Shown in pieces: positions 1 through 6,406 of a stretch of DNA of 64,000 nucleotides. The position numbers and the translations under genes are program-made. The notes below the pieces were generated by a model that made no database searches, was not told the origin of the DNA, and worked only from the letters and a program-made list of their open reading frames with translations. Source of the stretch: Bacteroidales bacterium (lineage in GTDB: Bacteria; Bacteroidota; Bacteroidia; Bacteroidales; Muribaculaceae); NCBI GenBank assembly GCA_015060975.1, contig SUXI01000008.1, positions 1 to 64,000 of the forward strand, read 5' to 3'. Numbering within the stretch: the stretch's first letter is position 1; each line of letters opens with the position of its first letter.

Positions 1-2
1 AT

Positions 3-140
3 ATCGAAATCAGTGATGTTGAAGAAATTGACGCTCCTGTAGAATACTACAACCTACAAGGTGTTAAGGTGGTTAACCCTGAAAACGGTATCTACATCAA
101 ACGTCAAGGCAACAAAGTTTCTAAAGTATTTGTTAAGTAA
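3..140 (+). CDS. C-terminal end of a T9SS-exported protein (5' truncated)
   Basis: Only the last 45 codons are in the window. The reading frame begins at position 3 and stops at TAA 138-140. The residues contain the pattern EYYNLQGVKV followed by NGIYIK and a final KVFVK, which is the usual form of the type A C-terminal sorting domain recognised by the Bacteroidota type IX secretion system. The parent protein is therefore probably a cell-surface or secreted protein, but its function cannot be told from the tail. Codon use (CGT, AAC, GGT) looks like that of a well-expressed gene. A strong intrinsic terminator follows 22 bp after the stop. Confidence 0.8.
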   Translation: MEISDVEEIDAPVEYYNLQGVKVVNPENGIYIKRQGNKVSKVFVK

Positions 141-161
141 TTAGAAAATTAGCAATATACT

Positions 162-207
162 AAGCACACCCTCGGAGTAAAGCCGGTGGGTGTGCTTATT
201 TTTTTTT
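162..207 (+). terminator. Intrinsic terminator after the T9SS cargo gene
   Basis: A 10-bp perfect stem (AAGCACACCC at 162-171 with GGGTGTGCTT at 188-197) is followed by a run of T from 199 to 207. It ends the upstream transcript and insulates rpsU. Confidence 0.9.
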
Positions 208-383
208 AAAAACACATTGTTATTTAGTAAATTATTGCTAATTTTGCGTCTGATTTTATTATATAATTTGATAAAACACTCTTTATTTTAGAAAGGGGGC
301 TTGAAATACAATTCTGATATAAAATAGGATATTAAATATTTTTCAAATATTTTTGTAAATGCGCAAGAAATGAGGGCGAAAAG
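208..383. other. Gene-free AT-rich spacer before the rpsU promoter
   Basis: Between the terminator and the rpsU promoter the sequence is AT-rich and I find no convincing coding frame, RNA gene or repeat. The open frame on the minus strand here and into rpsU (332-589) has no family resemblance and overlaps rpsU in antisense. Confidence 0.5.
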
Positions 384-384
384 T

Positions 385-415
385 TTTGGCATATTAAAAA
401 GTATGCGTAACTTTG
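385..415 (+). promoter_or_regulatory. Promoter of rpsU-xerC-hpf
   Basis: TTTG at 385-388, a 19-nt spacer and TAACTTTG at 408-415 match the Bacteroidota housekeeping sigma consensus exactly. Transcription should start near 421, leaving a leader of about 50 nt before rpsU. Confidence 0.85.
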
Positions 416-472
416 TGCCCGCAAAAAACAATAAATAAGTTTAGCAAATAACAATAAAATAATTATAACAAA

Positions 473-664
473 ATGATCATCGTACAAGTAAAAGAAGGCG
501 AAAACATCGAGAGAGCTCTTAAGAAGTTCAAACGTAAATTTGAAAAAACCGGCATTGTGAAAGAACTCCGTAGCCGTCAAGCATTTCAAAAACCATCAGT
601 GACTAATCGTAAAAAAATGATGAAAGCTGTTTATGTGCAAAAATTACGTTCGGTAGAAGAATAA
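473..664 (+). CDS. rpsU: Small ribosomal subunit protein bS21
   Basis: A 63-aa basic protein with the bS21 layout: N-terminal MIIVQVKEGENIERALKKFKRK followed by the RSRQAFQKPS segment and a Lys/Arg-rich helical tail. bS21 binds the 30S platform close to the 3' end of 16S rRNA and aids initiation. In Bacteroidota it is linked to sequestration of the anti-Shine-Dalgarno sequence, consistent with the lack of clear Shine-Dalgarno motifs at most starts here (known biology, not shown by this sequence). Full length. It is the first gene of a three-gene block with xerC and hpf, 102 bp upstream of xerC. Confidence 0.97.
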   Translation: MIIVQVKEGENIERALKKFKRKFEKTGIVKELRSRQAFQKPSVTNRKKMMKAVYVQKLRSVEE

Positions 665-766
665 TTAATTTTTTTGTTTGAATTATTTGGAATTTTAAAA
701 AGAAAAGCATAAATTCGTAGCTATAGAAATTAACGGTATTTACGTTATTATTAGCTCGAAGGTAAT

Positions 767-1669
767 ATGCTTATAAATTCATTCTTAACATATATGCGGT
801 GTGAACTGAATTTTTCGGTTCACACCGTTTCGGCTTATAAGCGGGACCTTGAGCAATGGCGCGAATTTATTACGGGTGGTCAACCGGAGGTATTTGATGC
901 GCAAAAGATCTCGACAAGCTATCTCAGGTTGTGGGTTACACATCTTAAAGAATGTGATTTGTCGGCAACAACGATTCGTCGCAAAGTGCAATCATTGCGA
1001 GCTTTCTATAAATATTTGAATCGGTATCATTCAATAGAAAAGAATCCGGCGGCAGAGTTGTCAACGGCAAAGATATCGAAAAGTTTGCCAACATATATTC
1101 GACCAGAGGAGACATACTCTATTTTTAGTGCTGATTGGGACCGACAAGACTTTGTCGCAACTCGTGACAGGCTCATTTTGTTGATGTTTTATACAACAGG
1201 CATGAGATGCACCGAACTTGAAACGCTTGCTGATGTGAATGTCGATACATTCAGGCTTGAACTAAAAGTGCATGGTAAACGTAATAAAGAAAGAATAATT
1301 CCATTTGGTAAAGAACTCTGTGAAGTGATAAATATATACCGTACACTGCGCAACGACATCATAAGTCAAAGTATAGAATATTTCTTTGTGCGTCCAACAG
1401 GAGAACCTTTATATCGACGCATGATATACAATATTGTTCATAGGCAACTTGCTGATGCCGGTGTGCATTGTGAGAAATTGAGCCCGCATGTGCTTCGTCA
1501 CTCGTTTGCGACCGATATGCTTAATAATGGGGCAGATATAACTGCAGTTCAGAAGTTATTGGGACATGAGTCGCTGGCTACAACGCAAGTATATACACAT
1601 ACAACATACCGTGAATTAAAACTTAATTATCAACGCGCACATCCACGTGCATTAAAAAAAGGAGGATAA
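767..1669 (+). CDS. xerC: Tyrosine recombinase, XerC/XerD type
   Basis: A 300-aa site-specific recombinase of normal Xer length. The N-terminal SAM-like core-binding domain spans about residues 1-95 and the catalytic domain about 110-290. The whole active-site set is visible: R147 in TTGMRCTEL, K171 in HGKRNKER, H241 and R244 in PHVLRH, H267 in LLGHESL and nucleophile Y276 in QVYTH. The likely role is resolution of chromosome dimers at dif with a second Xer protein. Location between rpsU and hpf is the usual Bacteroidales arrangement, which argues for the housekeeping enzyme rather than a mobile-element integrase. XerC versus XerD cannot be settled from the sequence alone. Confidence 0.9.
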   Translation: MLINSFLTYMRCELNFSVHTVSAYKRDLEQWREFITGGQPEVFDAQKISTSYLRLWVTHLKECDLSATTIRRKVQSLRAFYKYLNRYHSIEKNPAAELSTAKISKSLPTYIRPEETYSIFSADWDRQDFVATRDRLILLMFYTTGMRCTELETLADVNVDTFRLELKVHGKRNKERIIPFGKELCEVINIYRTLRNDIISQSIEYFFVRPTGEPLYRRMIYNIVHRQLADAGVHCEKLSPHVLRHSFATDMLNNGADITAVQKLLGHESLATTQVYTHTTYRELKLNYQRAHPRALKKGG

Positions 1670-1670
1670 T

Positions 1671-1964
1671 ATGGAAGTAAAAATTAAAGCAATCCATTTC
1701 GACATCGCTGAAAAACTTGAACAGTTTATCAACAAAAAAACAGACCGTCTTGCTCGCAAGAATGAGGAAATTACCAATGTCGATGTCTCACTTAAAGTGG
1801 TAAAACCTGAATCTGCAATGAATAAAGAGGCAATAGTGAAGGTGGCAGTGCCTCAACACGATGATATTGTTGCGTCTAAGACTGCCGACACTTTTGAAGA
1901 AGCAATTGATATGTGTCTTGAAGCAATCGAACGACAATTAGAAAAGAAAAAAGGAAAGAAATAA
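1671..1964 (+). CDS. hpf: Short-form ribosome hibernation-promoting factor
   Basis: A 97-aa protein of the HPF/RaiA family. It has the MEVKIKAIHFDI beta strand, a helix with EKLEQFINKK, the strand TNVDVSLKVV, the conserved TFEEAIDMCLEAIERQL helix and a lysine-rich end. Short-form HPF binds the decoding region of idle 30S subunits and blocks mRNA and tRNA binding in stationary phase. It starts 1 bp after the xerC stop, so translation is probably coupled. It ends the rpsU-xerC-hpf block with a clear terminator 22 bp downstream. Confidence 0.93.
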   Translation: MEVKIKAIHFDIAEKLEQFINKKTDRLARKNEEITNVDVSLKVVKPESAMNKEAIVKVAVPQHDDIVASKTADTFEEAIDMCLEAIERQLEKKKGKK

Positions 1965-1985
1965 TAACCATTAACCGTTAATCTA

Positions 1986-2010
1986 AGTCCCACAGCTTGT
2001 GGGGCTTTTT
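1986..2010 (+). terminator. Intrinsic terminator of rpsU-xerC-hpf
   Basis: An 8-bp stem with one G-U pair (AGTCCCAC at 1986-1993 with GTGGGGCT at 1999-2006), a 5-nt loop and a T run to 2010. The T tract abuts the -33 element of the next promoter. Confidence 0.85.
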
Positions 2011-2011
2011 C

Positions 2012-2042
2012 TTTGTTTTTACTTCTCATTTTATTACCTTTG
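2012..2042 (+). promoter_or_regulatory. Promoter of the formate/nitrite channel gene
   Basis: TTTG 2012-2015, a 19-nt spacer and TACCTTTG 2035-2042 fit the Bacteroidota consensus exactly. The predicted start near 2048 leaves a leader of only about 20 nt, which supports ATG 2068 as the translation start. Confidence 0.8.
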
Positions 2043-2067
2043 TAAAGGTAATTGGAATAACAATGTT

Positions 2068-2868
2068 ATGAGTGTAAACAACCCTAAAGAAGTTATAGAA
2101 AGTGCCATAACTGTTGGCAAAAATAAAGTTTTGTTAAGCAGTGGCAATTATGGCAAATTTGCTGTATTGGCAATGCTCGCAGGCGTATATATCGCTTTTG
2201 GTGGTATTCTGTCATTAACAATAGGCTTCGGTTTTCCCGAAATCACTGCCAATAATCCTTCGTTGCAAAAAATATTGAGCGGATGTATGTTTCCTGTCGG
2301 ATTGATTTTAGTAGTGCTACTTGGTGCCGAACTTTTCACAGGTAACAACGCCCTGCTCATTCCAGCTTATATGAAAAAACATTATGGAATGTGGGCTATT
2401 GTCAAAAATTGGTCTTTGGTTTATTTGGGCAACCTTATTGGAGCATTGGCATTTACATATTTTTTGGTATATCAATGTGGATTAACTGCTACCGACCCTT
2501 ATCATAGTGCAATCATAAAAATCGCTGAAGCAAAAGTCTCGATGTCGTGGGGTGTGGTGTTTCTCAAAGGCATTGGTGCCAACTGGTGTGTGTGCCTGGC
2601 TGTGTGGTTGGCATTGTCGAGCCGTAGTTTTGTAGGCAAGATGCTCGGATGTTGGCTTCCGGTCATGGCTTTTGTCGCCCTTGGATATGAACATTCGATT
2701 GCCAATATGTTTTTCATTCCTCTTGGCATGATGGAGGGCGCAAATGTAGGCATTGTGCAATCAATCACAGCAAACTTTATTCCTGCGACAATAGGAAATG
2801 TTGTGGGTGGAGCTATATTTGTGGGGTGTGCCTATGGATATATCAATTTAGATAAAAATAGTATTTGA
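2068..2868 (+). CDS. Formate/nitrite transporter (FNT) family channel
   Basis: A 266-aa polytopic inner-membrane protein with about six hydrophobic segments. The FNT signatures are present: GAELFTGNN followed by a proline-containing helix, and GYEHSIANM carrying the conserved pore histidine (His209 of E. coli FocA). FNT proteins form pentameric channels for formate, nitrite or hydrosulfide; which anion is moved here cannot be told. The frame is open back to 1999, but that upstream ATG lies in the preceding terminator and ahead of the promoter, so I take ATG 2068. The gene is monocistronic. Confidence 0.88.
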   Translation: MSVNNPKEVIESAITVGKNKVLLSSGNYGKFAVLAMLAGVYIAFGGILSLTIGFGFPEITANNPSLQKILSGCMFPVGLILVVLLGAELFTGNNALLIPAYMKKHYGMWAIVKNWSLVYLGNLIGALAFTYFLVYQCGLTATDPYHSAIIKIAEAKVSMSWGVVFLKGIGANWCVCLAVWLALSSRSFVGKMLGCWLPVMAFVALGYEHSIANMFFIPLGMMEGANVGIVQSITANFIPATIGNVVGGAIFVGCAYGYINLDKNSI

Positions 2869-2903
2869 ATATCTACATTTTAGAAAAATTATTGCTATTG
2901 TGC

Positions 2904-2934
2904 TTTTATATGAAATAATAAAGCAGTAACTTTG
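2904..2934 (+). promoter_or_regulatory. Promoter of the aldolase gene
   Basis: TAACTTTG at 2927-2934 is a perfect -7 element. The -33 position (2904-2907, TTTT, 19-nt spacer) is imperfect. Confidence 0.7.
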
Positions 2935-2985
2935 CATTGCGAAAAAGAAAATTAATTTATTAACAAATAAATAACTAAAAGCTAA

Positions 2986-3984
2986 ATGGTAAGTTATAAA
3001 GAGTTAGGCTTGGTAAACACTCGTGAGATGTTTGCTAAAGCAATCAAAGGTGGATATGCTATCCCCGCATTTAACTTCAATAACATGGAGCAACTTCAAG
3101 CAATCATCAAGGCTGCTTCAGAAGAAAAATCTCCAGTGATTCTACAAGTGTCAAAAGGTGCTCGCAACTATGCTAACGCTACATTGCTTCGTTACATGGC
3201 GCAAGGTGCTGTTGAGTATGCAAAAGAACTTGGTTGGGAAAATCCACAAATCGTTCTTCACCTTGACCATGGCGACAGCTTCGAGCTTTGCAAATCTTGT
3301 ATCGACAGCGGTTTCTCTTCAGTAATGATTGATGGTTCACACCTTCCTTACGAAGAAAACGTAGCTCTTACTAAAAAAGTTGTTGAATATGCTCATCAAC
3401 ACGATGTAACTGTTGAAGGCGAACTTGGCGTACTTGCAGGTGTTGAAGATGAAGTAAGTTCTGATCACCACACTTATACTGACCCTGAAGAAGTAATCGA
3501 CTTCGCTACTCGCACAGGTTGCGACAGTTTGGCTATCTCTATCGGTACTTCTCATGGTGCTTACAAATTCACTCCTGAACAATGCACAAAAGATGAAAAC
3601 GGCAAGCTCGTTCCTCCTCCTTTGGCATTCGACGTATTGAAAGCTGTAGAAGAAAAACTTCCCGGATTCCCCATCGTGCTTCACGGTTCTTCTTCAGTTC
3701 CTCAAGACGAAGTTGAAACTATCAACGCTAATGGTGGTGCATTGAAAGCAGCTATCGGTATTCCTGAAGAATGGTTGCGCGAATCAGCTAAATCAGCTGT
3801 TTGTAAAATCAACATCGACTCTGACAGCCGTCTTGCCATGACTGCTGCTATCCGCAAAGTCTTTGTTGAAAATCCTGCTGAGTTTGACCCTCGCAAATAT
3901 CTTGGTCCTGCTCGCGACAACATGGAAAAACTTTACAAGCACAAAATCATCAATGTACTTGGTTCAGCTGGTAAAGCAGAATAA
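2986..3984 (+). CDS. fba: Class II fructose-bisphosphate aldolase
   Basis: A 332-aa metal-dependent aldolase that interconverts fructose 1,6-bisphosphate with dihydroxyacetone phosphate and glyceraldehyde 3-phosphate. Visible active-site motifs are HLDHG (catalytic D94, zinc ligand H95), VEGELG (E144/E146), GTSHG (H190) and VLHGSSS (H233). Length and motif order fit the long class II (FbaA-like) group common in Bacteroides. Codon choice is strongly biased (AAC, CGC/CGT, GGT), as expected of a highly expressed glycolytic gene. It is flanked by its own promoter and terminator, so it is monocistronic. Confidence 0.96.
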   Translation: MVSYKELGLVNTREMFAKAIKGGYAIPAFNFNNMEQLQAIIKAASEEKSPVILQVSKGARNYANATLLRYMAQGAVEYAKELGWENPQIVLHLDHGDSFELCKSCIDSGFSSVMIDGSHLPYEENVALTKKVVEYAHQHDVTVEGELGVLAGVEDEVSSDHHTYTDPEEVIDFATRTGCDSLAISIGTSHGAYKFTPEQCTKDENGKLVPPPLAFDVLKAVEEKLPGFPIVLHGSSSVPQDEVETINANGGALKAAIGIPEEWLRESAKSAVCKINIDSDSRLAMTAAIRKVFVENPAEFDPRKYLGPARDNMEKLYKHKIINVLGSAGKAE

Positions 3985-4004
3985 ATTCCATTAGATATTA
4001 TAGT

Positions 4005-4038
4005 AAGCGAGGTTGCCAATCGGTAGCCTCGCTTTTTT
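4005..4038 (+). terminator. Intrinsic terminator of fba
   Basis: AAGCGAGG at 4005-4012 pairs with CCTCGCTT at 4027-4034 and is followed by TTTT. Confidence 0.88.
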
Positions 4039-4165
4039 ATTGAATGGAAGGGTGGTTAAGGTCATTAGGGGCTCTATGGATATTAAAGTCGTTAGAGTTT
4101 TTATGTGACCTTTGTGACTTTATTTACCTTTTTGTCACCCAATAAGCCCCAATATGAATTAATCA

Positions 4166-4210
4166 CAAAAAAAAGAGACTGCCCAAATTTTATTATTAGA
4201 CAGCCTCTTT
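4166..4210 (-). terminator. Intrinsic terminator of the ferredoxin gene
   Basis: Read on the minus strand, AAAGAGGCTG (from 4210) pairs with CAGTCTCTTT with G-U pairs, followed by an unbroken T run. It lies 20 bp after the ferredoxin stop. Confidence 0.8.
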
Positions 4211-4230
4211 ATTGCTTTTCTGCGTTAAAA

Positions 4231-4401
4231 TTATTCGCCTGGGATAATTGCTTCGCTAGGGCAGTTGTCAGCACAAGTGCCACAGTCAATACAATTATCT
4301 GGGTCAATTTTGTAGATGTCACCTTCAGAAATTGCTTCAGCAGGACAAGCACCAAGGCAAGTGCCACAAGCAACGCAGTTATCAGTAATTACGTAAGCCA
4401 T
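4231..4401 (-). CDS. 2[4Fe-4S] bacterial-type ferredoxin
   Basis: A 56-aa ferredoxin with two classic CxxCxxCxxxCP clusters: C9, C12, C15, C19 and C37, C40, C43, C47. It would carry low-potential electrons, for example to or from pyruvate:ferredoxin oxidoreductase or Rnf-type complexes, in the cytoplasm of an anaerobe. The frame starts MAYVITDNCVACGTC and ends EAIIPGE. The internal pseudo-symmetry (DNCVACGTC versus DNCIDCGTC) is that of the clostridial-type ferredoxin fold. It is monocistronic, with its own promoter and terminator. Confidence 0.97.
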   Translation of the reverse strand: MAYVITDNCVACGTCLGACPAEAISEGDIYKIDPDNCIDCGTCADNCPSEAIIPGE

Positions 4402-4447
4402 AATAAATAAATTTAGATATTAAATGAAATAAAATGTTTTACGACTA

Positions 4448-4479
4448 CAAAAGTAATGGTTTTTATATAAGTTGGCAAT
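4448..4479 (-). promoter_or_regulatory. Promoter of the ferredoxin gene
   Basis: On the minus strand TACTTTTG (4455-4448) matches TAnnTTTG, with a partial -33 ATTG near 4479-4476 about 20 nt upstream. Confidence 0.65.
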
Positions 4480-4643
4480 TTTTTTATAAATAATTTTTGC
4501 AAAAAATAGTGGTAATAACAGATAAACAGCTGAAGCCTATTGGGTTATATGAGTGCGCATGTCTCATTAAAAAGATATTATAATATATGCCTTAGTATAA
4601 AATGGTAGATGGCTGAATTTTTAATACTTTCTAAAGCCTGGAA
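4480..4643. other. Gene-free spacer between divergent ferredoxin and coiled-coil genes
   Basis: The spacer between the two divergent promoters holds AT-rich sequence with no coding frame, hairpin or repeat that I can support. Confidence 0.4.
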
Positions 4644-4674
4644 TTGTAAAAAACAAAAAGTCTGTTTAATTTTG
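4644..4674 (+). promoter_or_regulatory. Promoter of the coiled-coil / mgtC / antiporter run
   Basis: A TTG at 4644-4646 and TAATTTTG at 4667-4674 fit the phylum consensus with a spacer of about 20 nt. Confidence 0.65.
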
Positions 4675-4714
4675 TAGTCTGAATAAATTATAAGAATTAA
4701 ATAGAAATAAGAGT

Positions 4715-5647
4715 ATGACAAACGATAAGAAAACTTCGGTGTTGATAGGTAGCTTAGGTGCTGTTGTTGCAATAGTTACAATATTGTTTGTGTGGTTATA
4801 TTCCTCACAGAGTGATTTGATTGAACAAGCGTATAAAGTTAATACCGAATTAAAAAATGCCAATGAACAATTGAAACTTGAGAATGAGCAAATTCAACTA
4901 AATAATGAATTCATGGTGCTCGATAATCAGTTTCAAGCGATAGAAAACCAGGCGGTAAAAATAGTGGTAAACGATTCGATTACCGCTGAATATGAGCAAG
5001 CAAAGAAAAAAATAGAGGAACTTCGTAAAGAACTAAAAACTGAAAAGAATAAAAGTGCGAAGCGAATCAAGGAATTGCAAGGAGAAATTGAAACACTCAA
5101 AGGAATTCTTCGTCATTATGTGGCACAAATCGACACTTTGAGTAAGGAAAATGCAGGATTAAGAGCTGAAAATGAAGAGATAAAGAATATTAATACCGAG
5201 TTGGCATCACAGATGGGATTGGTAACTCAAGAAAAAAAGGTTCTTGAGGAAAGAATGGAACTTGCTGAAAAATTAAATGTTACCGGTGTGACATTTTCGG
5301 CATTGAAAAAGAATGGTAAAAATGAAAAGAAAATAACCAAGGCAAAACAATTGAAGGTAATGTTTACTATTCCTCAAAACAATTCAACCCCGGTGGGAGT
5401 TAAGAATTTATATTTGCGCATTATAACTCCCGAAGGGACATTGCTTGGTGGAGTGGGCTCGTTTAAGTTTGAAAATACTACATTACAATACACCGCAAGC
5501 AAACAGATTGAATATGGTGGAGAAGAGATAAATGATATTTCAATTTATTGGGATGTAAATACGGCATTGAATCCCGGAGAATATCTTGTGGAAATATTTA
5601 CCGATGGATATAGATTGGCATCACGTCGATATATGATGAAAAAATAG
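4715..5647 (+). CDS. Membrane-anchored coiled-coil protein of unknown function
   Basis: A 310-aa protein. One hydrophobic segment lies near the N terminus (about residues 10-29, GAVVAIVTILFVWL), with no signal-peptidase site I would trust. It is followed by a long charged heptad region (about 33-200, rich in E, K, N, Q and L) typical of a coiled coil, and a beta-rich C-terminal domain (about 205-310). The likely topology is a single-pass inner-membrane protein with the coiled coil and C-terminal domain in the periplasm. Proteins of this shape are common in Bacteroidota, but I do not recognise a named family. It precedes an MgtC-like gene by 33 bp on the same strand. Confidence 0.75.
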   Translation: MTNDKKTSVLIGSLGAVVAIVTILFVWLYSSQSDLIEQAYKVNTELKNANEQLKLENEQIQLNNEFMVLDNQFQAIENQAVKIVVNDSITAEYEQAKKKIEELRKELKTEKNKSAKRIKELQGEIETLKGILRHYVAQIDTLSKENAGLRAENEEIKNINTELASQMGLVTQEKKVLEERMELAEKLNVTGVTFSALKKNGKNEKKITKAKQLKVMFTIPQNNSTPVGVKNLYLRIITPEGTLLGGVGSFKFENTTLQYTASKQIEYGGEEINDISIYWDVNTALNPGEYLVEIFTDGYRLASRRYMMKK

Positions 5648-5680
5648 AATATTTTAGCAAATATTTAATCAAAATATGCG

Positions 5681-6394
5681 ATGAATGATATATTAACATT
5701 GATAAATAGTGTTGAAGTAAACACAACTTCAGCAATATTTAAGTTGTGTTTAAGCTTGATACTTGGTAGTGTAGTTGGTCTTGAACGAAAGCGAAAAGGT
5801 CAAACAGCCGGTATTCGCACATTTGCTCTAATATCAATGGGGGCTACTCTCGCTATGTTGATATCAATATATGTGCCACAAGTATATTTTGGACTTAAAA
5901 ACGGCGATCCAGGTCGAATTGCGGCGCAAGTTGTATCAGGAATCGGTTTCCTTGGAGCCGGAGCGATTATTCAAATGAAAGGTTCGGTAAGAGGATTAAC
6001 CACTGCTGCCGGAATTTGGATGGTTGCAGCAATAGGGTTGGCTGTAGGAGTAGGGCTGTATTTATTGTCGATTATTGCAACAGCGTTAATTTTGATAATA
6101 TTAATGCCTCTTGAACGATTTGAACATCGCATAGGTATGGGTTCTGAATCTCGTATTATTCGCATCAAAGTGGGATGCGTTGTTGAAGATATAGAAGATT
6201 ATCGAAATTTGTTTAAGCAACACAAGGTGCATTTGAGTAATGTGTTTGTTGAATATGATTATGATAAAAATATAACTCATATAAATTTTGTTGTATTAAT
6301 GAAAGATAATGTTGATAATGTAAAATTGTTTGCGCAACTGCGACAACTTTACGCCACTCATTCAATATCTTTAGCAAATCAAGTAAATCTATAA
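5681..6394 (+). CDS. MgtC/SapB family membrane protein
   Basis: A 237-aa protein with four to five membrane helices in the first 150 residues. The MgtC signatures are GLERKRKGQTAGIRTFALISMGA, GIGFLGAGAII and LTTAAGIWMVAAIGLAVG. The C-terminal cytoplasmic part (about 155-237) looks like the ACT-like domain of the family. MgtC proteins are linked to growth at low Mg2+ and to restraint of the F1Fo ATP synthase in pathogens; the role in commensals is not defined. It ends 12 bp before the antiporter gene, so both are probably on one transcript. Confidence 0.88.
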   Translation: MNDILTLINSVEVNTTSAIFKLCLSLILGSVVGLERKRKGQTAGIRTFALISMGATLAMLISIYVPQVYFGLKNGDPGRIAAQVVSGIGFLGAGAIIQMKGSVRGLTTAAGIWMVAAIGLAVGVGLYLLSIIATALILIILMPLERFEHRIGMGSESRIIRIKVGCVVEDIEDYRNLFKQHKVHLSNVFVEYDYDKNITHINFVVLMKDNVDNVKLFAQLRQLYATHSISLANQVNL

Positions 6395-6406
6395 TTATAA
6401 ATAAAA

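Noticed and set aside
767-1669. Tyrosine recombinase as a mobile-element integrase
   Set aside because: Position between rpsU and hpf, Xer length and absence of att repeats or cargo genes point to the housekeeping Xer protein.
1999-2067. Upstream start of the formate/nitrite channel gene
   Set aside because: The ATG lies in the hpf terminator and ahead of a perfect promoter, and the added residues are not part of the family.
4041-4165. Degenerate AAGGTCATTA/AAAGTCGTTA-like repeats after fba
   Set aside because: Only two poor copies are present and no function can be supported.
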